From Paenibacillus sp. SC116 (GTDB lineage: Bacteria; Bacillota; Bacilli; Paenibacillales; Paenibacillaceae): a stretch of DNA of 64,000 nucleotides. The stretch covers positions 372,001-436,000 of the forward strand of contig NZ_JANIOF010000001.1 of NCBI RefSeq assembly GCF_024733555.1, given 5' to 3'. Positions within the stretch are counted from its first letter, which is position 1; each line of letters starts with the position of its first letter. The position numbers were made by a program, and so were the translations under genes. Positions 34,783-44,011 of the stretch are shown in pieces. The notes below the pieces were generated by a model. It saw nothing but the letters and a program-made list of their open reading frames with translations, had not been told where the DNA came from and ran no database searches.

Positions 34783-35724
34783 ATGAGCAATTACCGATTC
34801 ATGTTAAAAGAGCAATACGGTATAGAAGCGACTGAAATAACCACACAGCAAGGAGGTTGGTCGGCACTAGCTTACAAAGTACACAGCAACCAGAATTACT
34901 ATTTTCTCAAAGTATATGAAAAATCGAGAGCATCCACGCCTAAATGGACCGCTTTAATTGACCAATATGTGCCCATCATCCAATGGCTTGCGCATCATAC
35001 CGATCTACAAAGGAAAATTCCAATTCCTATATTAACGAAGAACTCAACCTACAAATATGAAGATGATAGCGGGGTTTATCAGCTATTTGCCTATATTGAA
35101 GGCACGACAATTGGTCAGTCTCCTTTAAGCCACGTTCAAATTCGTCAGCTTGCAGAAATGGTCTCAGAGCTGCATCGTCATGGGGAAGAGATTCCGATGG
35201 ATACAGATGCGATAAAGGAAGATTTTAAAATTCCTTACTTGCCGGCATTGAAAGAAGCGCTGGCTCAAGATGCCAATAGAACGCTAAGTGATGTTAAGGA
35301 ATTAGTAGCTCCGTATTTAGAAACCATGCAGCATCAAATCGCTGCTTTAGAAGGGCTATCTTATACATTACAATCTAGCAATATGAAAATGAGGCTATGC
35401 CATACGGATATTCATAATTGGAATTTGATGCAATCTAATGATGAACTGATTCTTATTGATTGGGAAGGGTTGAAATTGGCGCCAGTAGAAGCTGATTTGA
35501 TGTTCTTAGTGGATGAGCCTTATTTTGATGAATTTATGGCTGGCTATGTAAAGATACATTCACATTTCACGATCAATCACGATGCGTTGATGTTTTATCA
35601 ACTACGACGCAAGCTTGAAGACATTTGGGAATTTATTGAGCAGATTTTATATGATGACCTGCCAGAGCAAGATAGAGTAGAGGTGCTCAGCAGCATAAAG
35701 AAAGAACTGGAAGGAATTTTTTAA
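34783..35724 (+). CDS. Phosphotransferase, APH/choline kinase fold
   Basis: This is a small-molecule kinase of the APH (PF01636) family. The N-lobe includes YFLKVYEKSRAS (ATP Lys) and QLFAYIEGTTIGQ; the catalytic loop is LCHTDIHNWNLM (Asp and Asn) and the metal site is LILIDWEGLKLAP, where DxD/DFG becomes DWE as usual. It resembles spectinomycin or macrolide kinases only at fold level, so the substrate is unknown. RBS GGGAGGAA stands 5 bases before the ATG. Monocistronic, convergent with the LysR gene. Confidence 0.85.
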   Translation: MSNYRFMLKEQYGIEATEITTQQGGWSALAYKVHSNQNYYFLKVYEKSRASTPKWTALIDQYVPIIQWLAHHTDLQRKIPIPILTKNSTYKYEDDSGVYQLFAYIEGTTIGQSPLSHVQIRQLAEMVSELHRHGEEIPMDTDAIKEDFKIPYLPALKEALAQDANRTLSDVKELVAPYLETMQHQIAALEGLSYTLQSSNMKMRLCHTDIHNWNLMQSNDELILIDWEGLKLAPVEADLMFLVDEPYFDEFMAGYVKIHSHFTINHDALMFYQLRRKLEDIWEFIEQILYDDLPEQDRVEVLSSIKKELEGIF

Positions 35725-35761
35725 TGCTCGCTTCAACTGAACGCTGCAGACAATGAACGGT

Positions 35762-35805
35762 ATAACAAACAGCCCAGAACTCTAATGTTCCAGGCTGTTT
35801 GTTAT
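35762..35805. terminator. Bidirectional terminator overlapping the lysR C-terminus
   Basis: ATAACAAACAGCC and GGCTGTTTGTTAT form a 13-bp perfect stem. The stop and last codons of the LysR gene (stop at 35782-35784) are inside the hairpin. Confidence 0.8.
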
Positions 35806-36645
35806 GAATTCCGTTAGTTTTACTAACGGAGTTGAGTACATCGAATCTCGTCTATACACGAAATAAATTTCCAAATTTCTATATTCCTCTGGTATCCGAT
35901 GAGAAGTAATCAATCCCGTCTCTTCATCCCTACTAATCGCCGACTTGGGCAGCAATGAAACACCGAGACCTGAGCGCACTCCATTTAAAATGACTTCCAA
36001 CGTTCCAAACTCCATCATTTGATAAGTAACAATCCCATGTTCCTGTAGAAATTGCTCCGCTTTTGCACGATGCGTGCATCCAACATCAAAAAACAGCATT
36101 GGCTTTCTAAGCAGTTGGTGCAGATTACATGTATCTGGTTGAGAAATGAAAACTAACTCATCTTCAAAGGCAGGAATACATTGAATATCTGCGTCTTCTA
36201 TAGGTCCATAGACAAATGCTCCATCAAGTTCATATTTAAGCACCTTCTGTAGGAGATTGTGAGTTCCACCTGTTACTAGGGAAAGCTCAACATCCGGGTA
36301 GAGGGAGTGATAATCGATGAAAAGTGGAGCAAGCTGTGCAGCGGCTGTCGTTTCGATTGAGCCTATGCGTAATGGTCCACTAGGATGCTCTGTAAATTGT
36401 GAAGATTTCACTGCTTCATCAACTAGATTTAAAATTTTGTCCGCATATTTTAGCAAATTTTCACCTGCAGGCGTTAAAGTCATCCCACGATTCGAGCGAC
36501 GGAATAAAGGGATTTTTAATTGCGACTCCAAATATTGAATGCGGTTTGTCACATTAGACTGCACATAATTCAGAACCTCCGCTGCCTTTGTTATGCTGCC
36601 TTCACGAGCCACGGTTTGAAATATTTTCAAGTCCTTCGTCTCCAT
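35782..36645 (-). CDS. LysR family transcriptional regulator
   Basis: This is a LysR-type regulator: N-terminal helix-turn-helix LKIFQTVAREGSITKAAEVL then YVQSNVTNRIQYLESQL, followed by the two-lobed substrate domain (GPLRIGSIETTAAAQLAPLF, VRSGLGVSLLPKSAI). The 287 residues are typical. It is divergent from a quinone oxidoreductase gene with a 125-base gap, which makes that gene its probable target. Its last codons form one arm of a terminator shared with the convergent phosphotransferase gene. Confidence 0.93.
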   Translation of the reverse strand: METKDLKIFQTVAREGSITKAAEVLNYVQSNVTNRIQYLESQLKIPLFRRSNRGMTLTPAGENLLKYADKILNLVDEAVKSSQFTEHPSGPLRIGSIETTAAAQLAPLFIDYHSLYPDVELSLVTGGTHNLLQKVLKYELDGAFVYGPIEDADIQCIPAFEDELVFISQPDTCNLHQLLRKPMLFFDVGCTHRAKAEQFLQEHGIVTYQMMEFGTLEVILNGVRSGLGVSLLPKSAISRDEETGLITSHRIPEEYRNLEIYFVYRRDSMYSTPLVKLTEFITNSLEH

Positions 36646-36770
36646 CTTCTGTCACCTGCCTAGTATGATTTTTTCAGATAGTCACGTTCTATTCCATTCA
36701 TTTTACTGAAACAAATACGCTAAGTACAATTTTTAATAGATACACAGAGTCCCAATTAGGAGGAGAGAAG

Positions 36771-37760
36771 ATGAAAGCAATCGTTCATGCCAACAGCGTC
36801 GGTTTGCAAGGTATAACTTATCAAGATCATGTTGAAAGGCAGCCAAGCTATGGCGAAGTGAAAGTTAAGTTGAAAGCAGCAGGTTTGAACCATAGAGATT
36901 TGTTTATTATGGATGACCGCAAGGAAGGAGAGGGTCCTTTGATCATCGGTTCAGACGGTGCAGGCATCATCGAAGCAATAGGAGAAGGTGTGTCTGAGCT
37001 TAGAATAGGGGCGGATGTAATTATCAATCCTTGTATAGGATGGGACGTTACAGACGAAGTTCCATCTGTGCCAGCTATACTAGGAGGCCCTACGGATGGA
37101 ACATTAGCCGAATATGTAATCGTTCCAGCTCGTAATGTCTTCAGCAAACCGGCCTACTTGTCATGGGAAGAGGCAGGGGTGTTACCATTAGCTGCACTAA
37201 CAGCTTATCGAGCACTCTTCACGAGAGGACAATTACAGCAAGGTGAGCATGTGCTTATTCCTGGAATTGGTGGTGGAGTAGCCACTTATGCGATGCTTAT
37301 GGCGCTAGCCGTAGGGGCGAAAGTCAGTGTAACCTCACGAAGTGAATCTAAACGACAAGCTGCGCGCACATATGGGGCTCATCATGCATTTGACAGTCAT
37401 AGTAAATGGAAGAAAATGGTTGATTGTAACCATGTAGACCTTATCCTAGATAGCATTGGCCCAGCAGCATTTCAACAATATTTCGATGTCATTAAACCAA
37501 ATGGACGTATCGTCATGTTTGGAGCAAGTTCAGGGGATCGAATAGAGCTACCAGTCAGAGATATATTTTTTCCTCAAATCAACATCATAGGCACTTCAAT
37601 GGGCAGCAGCGAAGAGTTCGTGGAAATGCTTCAATTTATGGAACGTCACTCGATTCATCCTATTATGGATAAAGTATATCCTTTGCAAGATACGGTTCAA
37701 GCCTTTTATCGAATGAAGCAAGGAGAGCAGTTAGGCAACATTGGAATCCGAATAGATTGA
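36771..37760 (+). CDS. Zinc-independent MDR / quinone oxidoreductase (YogA-like)
   Basis: This is a medium-chain dehydrogenase/reductase. The GroES-like start ([18 protein letters not shown]) has Asn-His-Arg-Asp in place of the catalytic zinc Cys; [15 protein letters not shown] follows. The structural zinc Cys cluster is absent, and the nucleotide-binding part has [20 protein letters not shown]. This pattern fits NADPH quinone oxidoreductases such as B. subtilis YogA. GGAGGAGAAG precedes the ATG. It is probably controlled by the divergent LysR protein. Confidence 0.9.
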   Translation: MKAIVHANSVGLQGITYQDHVERQPSYGEVKVKLKAAGLNHRDLFIMDDRKEGEGPLIIGSDGAGIIEAIGEGVSELRIGADVIINPCIGWDVTDEVPSVPAILGGPTDGTLAEYVIVPARNVFSKPAYLSWEEAGVLPLAALTAYRALFTRGQLQQGEHVLIPGIGGGVATYAMLMALAVGAKVSVTSRSESKRQAARTYGAHHAFDSHSKWKKMVDCNHVDLILDSIGPAAFQQYFDVIKPNGRIVMFGASSGDRIELPVRDIFFPQINIIGTSMGSSEEFVEMLQFMERHSIHPIMDKVYPLQDTVQAFYRMKQGEQLGNIGIRID

Positions 37761-37859
37761 TCCTGATAGGTGATTGTTACGATAATATCCATTTTTGAGG
37801 TAGTGCAACAACTATATTTTTCACAGAAGTAGTTCATCATTAATATCAATGTAGGAGCG

Positions 37860-37875
37860 GTACCTGTACAGGTAC
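37860..37875. promoter_or_regulatory. Perfect 16-bp palindrome before the thioredoxin gene
   Basis: GTACCTGTACAGGTAC reads the same on both strands and sits 39-54 bases before the thioredoxin start, in its probable promoter or 5' leader. Candidate operator for an unidentified dimeric regulator. Confidence 0.6.
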
Positions 37876-37913
37876 GAAAATGAATTCTCATAACGAACGG
37901 GAGGAACACATGA

Positions 37914-38234
37914 ATGACCATTTTCCATACAACGGATGCTACCTTTAAAAAGGACATAAAAAGCAAGGGTTATACGTTGGTGAATTTCTGGGCACCTTGG
38001 TGTGCGCCGTGCCGCTCACTTGCTCCTATACTTGAAACGTTTGCTCACAATCATAGCAGTGAAATCAAAGTACTCAAAGTAAATGTTGATGAGCAATCCG
38101 AATTGCCAAGCAAATTCGCGGTTAAAGGTCTTCCAACTACGATTTTATTCAAAAACGGCAAGCAGGTAGAAAAAATAATTGGACTTGTTAGTACGGAAAA
38201 GCTGCAGCAATTTCTCTCCGTTCATAAGAAATAG
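37914..38234 (+). CDS. Thioredoxin-family protein with WCAPC active site
   Basis: This is a cytoplasmic thiol-disulfide oxidoreductase of 106 residues, full thioredoxin length. The active site is WAPWCAPCRSLAPIL (Cys 30 and Cys 33), with Ala replacing the canonical Gly, which should shift the redox potential. The cis-Pro loop is VKGLPTTILFKNGKQV. ATG 37914 has GGGAGG 9 bases before it. It is separate from housekeeping trxA loci and follows a palindromic element, so it is probably an inducible paralogue. Confidence 0.92.
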   Translation: MTIFHTTDATFKKDIKSKGYTLVNFWAPWCAPCRSLAPILETFAHNHSSEIKVLKVNVDEQSELPSKFAVKGLPTTILFKNGKQVEKIIGLVSTEKLQQFLSVHKK

Positions 38235-38304
38235 ACAGTCGGAATGTAGAGTAGTTGATGTCAATGGATGTTGCTAGTCTTGGACGGCAGCTGCTGTTGT
38301 GCAT

Positions 38305-38352
38305 AAAATCCCGTCGGTATGGAGCTTACATCCATCCGGGCGGGATTTTTAT
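38305..38352 (+). terminator. Intrinsic terminator after the thioredoxin gene
   Basis: AAAATCCCG and CGGGATTTTT with an inner TATGGA/TCCAT pairing. Confidence 0.7.
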
Positions 38353-38362
38353 TTTGAGAAAC

Positions 38363-38413
38363 TTGACTACTGGTAAAAATTGATCTATATTCTTACTGAC
38401 CAATTGGTTAGTA
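38363..38413 (+). promoter_or_regulatory. Third TetR-type promoter/operator, before tetR-P450
   Basis: TTGACT (38363-38368), 17 bp, TATATT (38386-38391), then TACTGACCAATTGGTTAGTA (38394-38413), the most symmetric copy of the operator found at 6166. A degenerate match starts 33 bp upstream at 38361, keeping the same geometry. Confidence 0.75.
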
Positions 38414-38433
38414 AGTGAGTGGGAGGTGGGGGA

Positions 38434-39045
38434 TTGCCTTTACAACGATATGACAAAGAGAAGGTGCTAGAGGCTTGTATGTCTGTGTTTGCGCAGCATG
38501 GATATAAAAATACCTCAACAATCATGTTGGCGGAGGCAGCTGATATTTCGAAAGCTTTGATCTTTCATCATTTCAAAAGCAAAAAGAATCTGTACCTTAG
38601 CCTAATGGAGCATTGCATCACAAAAATTCGGTTTAAGCTTGGTGTGGACGCTATTATTGAGCATGGTAATTTTTTTGAAGTAATCGAGAAGATTACGCTT
38701 TTAAAGTTCGACTACTATCGGAAGTATCCAACTGAATATAAGTTTGTATTTGAGGCTTTTTATGCCGTACCGGAGGAATTAAAGAAAGAGATTGAAGAGA
38801 GATATGGCATAGGATCTGCAGAGCGGTATCAACTTTTAGAACAATTATTTGAAAAGGTTCCACTTAAAGACGGTGTAGACCGTAATCATGCCTTTGAACT
38901 TCTCATGATTGCAATCGAGCATTTCGATAAGAAATTTATATCGGAAGTCACAGATATCGAGGCAATTGATGAAGAGTATGGTCCGAATTTTTTAAAAGAA
39001 ATGAATCTTTACCATCGAATGATTCGCCTAGGAATTGCAAAGTGA
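38434..39045 (+). CDS. TetR/AcrR family regulator, paralogue of the one at 7843
   Basis: This TetR-type repressor is closely related to the regulator at 7843: VFAQHGYKNTSTIMLAEAAD then SKALIFHHFKSKKNLYLSLM. TTG 38434 was chosen since GGGAGG lies 6-7 bases before, it sits at the same point as in the paralogue (LPLQRYDKEK against LPVQLYERDD), and a GTG at 38419 would leave no RBS. Its promoter holds the shared 20-bp operator, so it is probably autoregulated, and cross-talk with the other TetR is possible. The P450 gene follows by 47 bases without a terminator. Confidence 0.9.
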   Translation: MPLQRYDKEKVLEACMSVFAQHGYKNTSTIMLAEAADISKALIFHHFKSKKNLYLSLMEHCITKIRFKLGVDAIIEHGNFFEVIEKITLLKFDYYRKYPTEYKFVFEAFYAVPEELKKEIEERYGIGSAERYQLLEQLFEKVPLKDGVDRNHAFELLMIAIEHFDKKFISEVTDIEAIDEEYGPNFLKEMNLYHRMIRLGIAK

Positions 39046-39092
39046 AGCTAGCTCTAGTGTACTTATCCTTTATTTATGAAAGGGGTATTCCC

Positions 39093-40313
39093 ATGAGACA
39101 GTTTACGAGCGCCGAATTTATTTCTCCTGAAAATATGCGTGATTTTAGTTCTCTCTACAAAAAACTTACCGAAACAGGTGAACCGATCCATCGAATGGAT
39201 GACTTTTTTGGTATGGGAGCAGCATGGATTGTTCATAGTCATGATGATGTAGCCAGGATCCTCAAAGACCCTCGTTTTGTGATAAATATGAAACATCTCG
39301 CTTCGAATACTCCAAATTCAGAAAGTTCAACGATTCAATCACTGGTCGAAAAGTTGCAAAGCATGCCAAATATGATTACTGTGGATCCACCTGATCATAC
39401 TCGTTTGCGCAGATTAGCCTCCAAAGCATTTACTCCCCGTATGGTCGAGGAATTGCAACCTCGTATCCAACAAATCGCAGATGAGTTATTGGATGCTGTA
39501 CAGGCACGCGGGCAGATGAATATTGTTGAAGATTATGCGTATCCGCTTCCCATTAAGGTTATATCTGAAATGTTGGGAGTCCCTGCCTCTGACCATACTC
39601 GATTCCGTGAATGGACAAAAACAATTAGTAATTCTTCTTTGGATCCGAGCAAATTAAATGAAGTCGAGAGCGCGTTGGAAGCATTTATGGAATACATCAA
39701 AACATTGGTGGAAGAGAAACGAAAAAAGCCTAGCAATGATGTAATAAGCAGCTTGATTCAAGCATACGAAGATGGGGACCAGTTCACTGAAAATGAAATT
39801 ATATCCACGATATGGCTTCTCATTACCGCTGGTCACGAAACGACGGTTCATCTTATTACAAATGGTACTTTAGCTCTCTTGCAGCACCCCGAACAAATGA
39901 ACCAACTCCTTAATGACTCTTCTTTATTGCCAAGCGCGGTTGAGGAAATGCTGCGTTATGCTGGTCCTGTCATGTTTGGTATGAGGATTGCCGGTGAGGA
40001 TCTGGTCCTTCATGGTCAGGAAGTTCGCAAAGGTGAAGTAGTTGTCCTTTCTATTGCTGCAGCCCATTTAGAAGCAAGTAAGTTTGAAAATGCGGCGGAA
40101 TTCAACATTACACGTGAAGAGAACGATCATCTTGCATTCGGAAAGGGGATCCACTTCTGTCTGGGTGCGCCATTAGCTCGTCTAGAAGGGAAAATTGCTT
40201 TTGGTACGCTGCTGCGGAGATGTCCTAATATGCGCTTAGCAGTCGAACCGGAACAATTAGTATTTAAACATAATTCAATGCGTTCACTTGAGAGCCTGCC
40301 AGTTGTATTTTAA
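39093..40313 (+). CDS. Cytochrome P450
   Basis: This is a soluble bacterial P450 mono-oxygenase of 406 residues, near CYP109/CYP107 in style. The I-helix oxygen-activation motif is TAGHETTVHL, an ExxR-equivalent region follows VEEMLRYAGPV, and the heme loop is FGKGIHFCLGAPLARLEG with the ligand Cys at residue 356. No redox partner gene is near. ATG 39093 has GAAAGGGG upstream and starts the expected MRQFTSAEF; the frame to 39042 overlaps the TetR gene. It is probably co-transcribed with, and controlled by, the TetR. The substrate is unknown (fatty acid or xenobiotic). Confidence 0.93.
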   Translation: MRQFTSAEFISPENMRDFSSLYKKLTETGEPIHRMDDFFGMGAAWIVHSHDDVARILKDPRFVINMKHLASNTPNSESSTIQSLVEKLQSMPNMITVDPPDHTRLRRLASKAFTPRMVEELQPRIQQIADELLDAVQARGQMNIVEDYAYPLPIKVISEMLGVPASDHTRFREWTKTISNSSLDPSKLNEVESALEAFMEYIKTLVEEKRKKPSNDVISSLIQAYEDGDQFTENEIISTIWLLITAGHETTVHLITNGTLALLQHPEQMNQLLNDSSLLPSAVEEMLRYAGPVMFGMRIAGEDLVLHGQEVRKGEVVVLSIAAAHLEASKFENAAEFNITREENDHLAFGKGIHFCLGAPLARLEGKIAFGTLLRRCPNMRLAVEPEQLVFKHNSMRSLESLPVVF

Positions 40314-40412
40314 AAGGCTGCGTACTCATAACGGTTGTTGTAAGATACGATTGATGATGACGTCAAATCAGATTAGACTTTAAAATTGAATTAAGTATTT
40401 GGTGATAAGAGT

Positions 40413-40448
40413 AGGGTCGGATGACGTTAAGTCGTTCGGCCCTTTTAG
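40413..40448 (+). terminator. Intrinsic terminator after the P450 gene
   Basis: AGGGTCGGATGAC, loop GTTAA, GTCGTTCGGCCCT then TTT; a 13-bp stem with G-U pairs. The remaining 40449-40661 has a weak promoter TTCCAG-17-TATACT near 40508-40536 and no gene. Confidence 0.75.
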
Positions 40449-40661
40449 GTGATGGTGATTGAAGATATGCATGTTCTTATTTCCATTGAAATTGCTATGA
40501 AAATGTATTCCAGTAGAGCCCGTTCTCTATTATACTGAATTCACTAGGCGCATCGTTCTACTAGGCTTTACAAGGCTAAGAGGAATAGCCGTGTTTAGAT
40601 ATGGTTTGCAAAGGATTGCTAGTGCTAAAGGTATAAACAAATTATGGGGTGAACAAATTGT

Positions 40662-43600
40662 ATGATTAGAAAATGTTCAATGTTGTTAATTTTAGTACTT
40701 GTTCTTCAGCTTGTTCCTGTTGAAAATATGTTTAGAGAAGTACAGGCATCGGGGGGGATGACAACGTACACGATGAAACCAGTTGCTGCGGGATTTCAAG
40801 ATAATAGTGGATATTATCCTAATGGCGACGGTGGTCTTCATTATGCTGGTTACGAAGTTGACCCTGCTTTAGGGAAGAGCGTTGGGGCATTACGCTTTGA
40901 TTTGAATGGCGTAACAGGAAAAGTAATTGAGGCAAAGCTGAGGCTCTACGTACAAGAAATTCAGGCGCATGGTGGTCCTGTGTATGTTGACTTGAAAGTG
41001 GCTTCAGATGATCAATGGATTACCGATCTTCCACAAAAATATGCTCCTCATGCATGGACAACTATATACAGGGAAGGGAACTTTCCCGCTAGCGTAATAT
41101 ACAATCAACCGGTTGAATTTGTAAACTCTGCGGCAATAGTGCCGTACGTCCAAAATGAAATAAACGATAACAAAGTTATTTCCTTTGTATTAGATGGTAA
41201 TTCATCAATCACACCTGGTTATCCCTATAACGGAAATTCGTTTATGGCCTATAGTATGGCAGAGCTTATTATCATAACAGAGCCGATAGTGAACAAGGCA
41301 CCAATAGCTGGTGATGCAAATATTATCCTTTTCGAAGATAGGGTGGCAGGAGGTATGTTATCTGGAACAGATCCTGATGGCAACCCACTTACATACAGTA
41401 TCGTCACACCGCCAAATAAGGGCACGGTCACAATCACGAATGCATTTACAGGTACTTATACATATACGCCTTATCCGAATGCATCAGGGAATGACTCGTT
41501 TACCTTTAAGGGTAATGACGGGTCACTAGATTCAGTCCCAGCAACGGTAAGTGTTACGATAAATCAAGTAAATGATGCACCGGTTGCTATTCCCGGGACT
41601 CTATCAGTTGTAGGAGGGGCTCCTACTAACGGAACGGTTACAGGAAGTGATATTGAAGGGGATATATTGACCTTTAGTTTGATAACAGCCCCCAGCAAAG
41701 GTACTGTCGTGTTAAATGCAAACGGAGCATACACGTATACACCAATTTTGAATGCAACAGGTACGGATTCGTTTATGTTTAAAGTGAACGATGGCGTACT
41801 CGTTTCGGCGCCAGCGACAGTTAGGATAACGCTTACCCCTACTGCAAACACAGTTCCTTTAGCAGCAGCAAGCACGATAAGTACAGTGAAAAATACAGCT
41901 GTGGGCGGTACGTTGCTGGGTACAGATGCTGATGGTGATACGTTGGCGTACAGCATCGTACAGCAGCCGAGTAAAGGAAAGATTTCATCTCTGGATACAG
42001 CAACAGGAACATACACGTATACACCGAACAATAATGTAACCGGCAGCGACACTTTCACATTCCAAGTGAACGATGGTACGTCAAATTCAGCACCAGCTGC
42101 GATTTCAGTAGTAATTGCACCGATTAATGACGCACCCGTATCCGCAGATAGTACATTGTCGGTTACGGAAGATACGTATGAAGATGGAAGGTTAACCGCA
42201 GTGGATGTCGATGGAGATGCATTGCGGTACAGCATCGTGACATCACCTGCAAAAGGCACGATAACTATTATCGACCCAGCAACAGGCGCATACAAATTTA
42301 CGCCGAATCAGAATGTCACAGGAACAGATAGCTTCACCTTCAAAGTCAATGATGGAGTGGTAGATTCCAATACCGCTACGGTATCGGTAACGATTGCAGA
42401 AGTGAATGATGCTCCAATTGTAAGCGAGGTGATGATTACAGGAATAGCTCAGGTAGGGAAGGTACTGACTGGAACGTATACCTATGCCGATGTGGAGGGT
42501 GATCGTGAGGGGGCTTCTAAATACCGTTGGTATGCAGTAGATGCAGATGGTAACCATAAAGTTGTTATTCCAAATGCAACTGGAACTACAGTTACCTTAA
42601 CGTCAGCACAGCAAGGCAAGTATATTACGTTCGAAGTAGTACCGACAGCTTCCCTAGGAATGTTGGAGGGGACAGCTGTTGAGAGCGCAGCAACAAGTAT
42701 GGTGGCTGCAACTCCTAGCGTACCAAATGTGTATATTCCCGTTACCAATTCTGCATCTGTGATCGACAAAAACGGTGATATCATTTATCCAGAAAATATC
42801 GATACAACGAAGCCGTCGATTACGCTTGAAGTAGCTCCTAAGAATGGGGGCACTTATGTTACGATTCCAGCAGGCATTTTAAAACGTTTCGAACAAAAAA
42901 ACAATCGGTTTTTGATCGAGATTAAAGCACCTTACGGCAGTTATCATGTCCCTGCTAATCTAGCATCTCTTATTCCAAATCTTCAGGACTTACTTAAAAT
43001 AAACAACCTGAAAGAAGAGGATGTAAGCTTCAAGATTGTCATAAATGAAATATCCTTGGACAAGGCTATACAAGCAGCATTATATGAAAAAATACCTAAT
43101 AGTACTATTTTAGGCTTACCCGTGGACTTTTCGATGCAAATCATTAACCATCATACAGGGAAAATAGTTGGCAATGCTGATCAGTTAAGTCAGTCAACTA
43201 CAAGGTTGATTCCGATGCCTAAAGATATGTCTAGTCTGCCAGCACATTGGGGAGTGTTCCGCTATACGGAAGCAACAAAGAAATTTGAATTTGTCCCTGC
43301 TAAACAGCTACAAATTGATGGTGTATGGTATGCTATGATAAATTCATATTCAAACCGTGTACACGTTGCAGTCGAAAATGCGATAAGTTATTCCGATATG
43401 AAGCAGCACTGGGCTAAATCTTATGTACAAACTGCCGCTGCAAAAGGGCTTGTTGATGGAGTTGGCAGCAGCAAATACAATCCGGAAAAAGCTGTGACAA
43501 GAGCGGAATTTACGGCAATGGTCGTTCGAGCACTTGGACGCGGCGTGGCTATTGAATCGAGCAAAGTGCTCTACAACGATGTTAAACCTGATGCATGGTA

Positions 43601-43946
43601 TTTCAATACGGTAACGATTGCACAAGAATATGGATTATTGAAATTTGCAAAGGGCGATTCTTTCATGCCTAACAAGCCTATTACACGTGAAGAAATGGCA
43701 AGTATGCTTTCTGCCGTTATTTCCGTAGAGAAACTACCAATGACAATGGAATATGTCAGCTTGGAAGGCTTCAAAGATATCGGCAATGTGAACGCAGCTT
43801 ACCTAGAGGATGTTCGTACGATGGTGAAGCTAAAAATTATGTCGGGCCAGGATAAGGCAACCATCCTACCGAAAGGTGAAACAACTCGAGCGCAAGCAGC
43901 AGTCGTTTTAGTCAAGACTTTGCAAGCCCTAGGCTCCATTGACTAA
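40662..43946 (+). CDS. SLH-domain surface protein with DNRLRE-like and four Ig/cadherin-like repeats
   Basis: This is a large exported wall protein of 1094 residues. A signal peptide (MLLILVLVLQLVPVENMF... to about residue 29) is followed by a DNRLRE/CBM96-like beta domain (residues about 33-208). Four tandem cadherin/Ig-like repeats of about 93 residues start near 210, 303, 395 and 488, each with a D(I/V/P)DGDxLxYSIV-type Ca-binding loop, KGTVTI, TYTYTP and GxDSFTFKVNDG. An Ig-like domain follows near 581-680, a linker, then three SLH domains at about 909, 970 and 1036 (YSDMKQHWAKSYV, YNDVKPDAWYF, FKDIGNVNAAYL) that bind pyruvylated wall polymer. Role inferred: adhesion or polysaccharide binding at the S-layer. 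Confidence 0.93.
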   Translation: MIRKCSMLLILVLVLQLVPVENMFREVQASGGMTTYTMKPVAAGFQDNSGYYPNGDGGLHYAGYEVDPALGKSVGALRFDLNGVTGKVIEAKLRLYVQEIQAHGGPVYVDLKVASDDQWITDLPQKYAPHAWTTIYREGNFPASVIYNQPVEFVNSAAIVPYVQNEINDNKVISFVLDGNSSITPGYPYNGNSFMAYSMAELIIITEPIVNKAPIAGDANIILFEDRVAGGMLSGTDPDGNPLTYSIVTPPNKGTVTITNAFTGTYTYTPYPNASGNDSFTFKGNDGSLDSVPATVSVTINQVNDAPVAIPGTLSVVGGAPTNGTVTGSDIEGDILTFSLITAPSKGTVVLNANGAYTYTPILNATGTDSFMFKVNDGVLVSAPATVRITLTPTANTVPLAAASTISTVKNTAVGGTLLGTDADGDTLAYSIVQQPSKGKISSLDTATGTYTYTPNNNVTGSDTFTFQVNDGTSNSAPAAISVVIAPINDAPVSADSTLSVTEDTYEDGRLTAVDVDGDALRYSIVTSPAKGTITIIDPATGAYKFTPNQNVTGTDSFTFKVNDGVVDSNTATVSVTIAEVNDAPIVSEVMITGIAQVGKVLTGTYTYADVEGDREGASKYRWYAVDADGNHKVVIPNATGTTVTLTSAQQGKYITFEVVPTASLGMLEGTAVESAATSMVAATPSVPNVYIPVTNSASVIDKNGDIIYPENIDTTKPSITLEVAPKNGGTYVTIPAGILKRFEQKNNRFLIEIKAPYGSYHVPANLASLIPNLQDLLKINNLKEEDVSFKIVINEISLDKAIQAALYEKIPNSTILGLPVDFSMQIINHHTGKIVGNADQLSQSTTRLIPMPKDMSSLPAHWGVFRYTEATKKFEFVPAKQLQIDGVWYAMINSYSNRVHVAVENAISYSDMKQHWAKSYVQTAAAKGLVDGVGSSKYNPEKAVTRAEFTAMVVRALGRGVAIESSKVLYNDVKPDAWYFNTVTIAQEYGLLKFAKGDSFMPNKPITREEMASMLSAVISVEKLPMTMEYVSLEGFKDIGNVNAAYLEDVRTMVKLKIMSGQDKATILPKGETTRAQAAVVLVKTLQALGSID
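41293..42405 (+). repeat. Four tandem ~279-bp coding repeats
   Basis: Four units starting near 41293, 41571, 41848 and 42127, about 93 codons each, encode the Ig/cadherin-like domains. The units are diverged at DNA level, so recent expansion is unlikely. Confidence 0.75.
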
Positions 43947-44011
43947 AGCGGGAAGTGGCAAGAATAATTGACTAATCCGTATTACATTTTGAACTAGGAG
44001 ACGTGTCCAAT

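Noticed and set aside
40560-40650. Possible riboswitch before the SLH protein gene
   Set aside because: The region has some GC-rich complementary words, but none of the conserved core of c-di-GMP, cobalamin or other riboswitches I know is present.
41564-42295. Long antisense frame of 243 codons inside the SLH protein gene
   Set aside because: It is a shadow of the repeat-coding strand, with no RBS and Val/Pro/Ser-rich composition expected from the reverse complement of the repeats.
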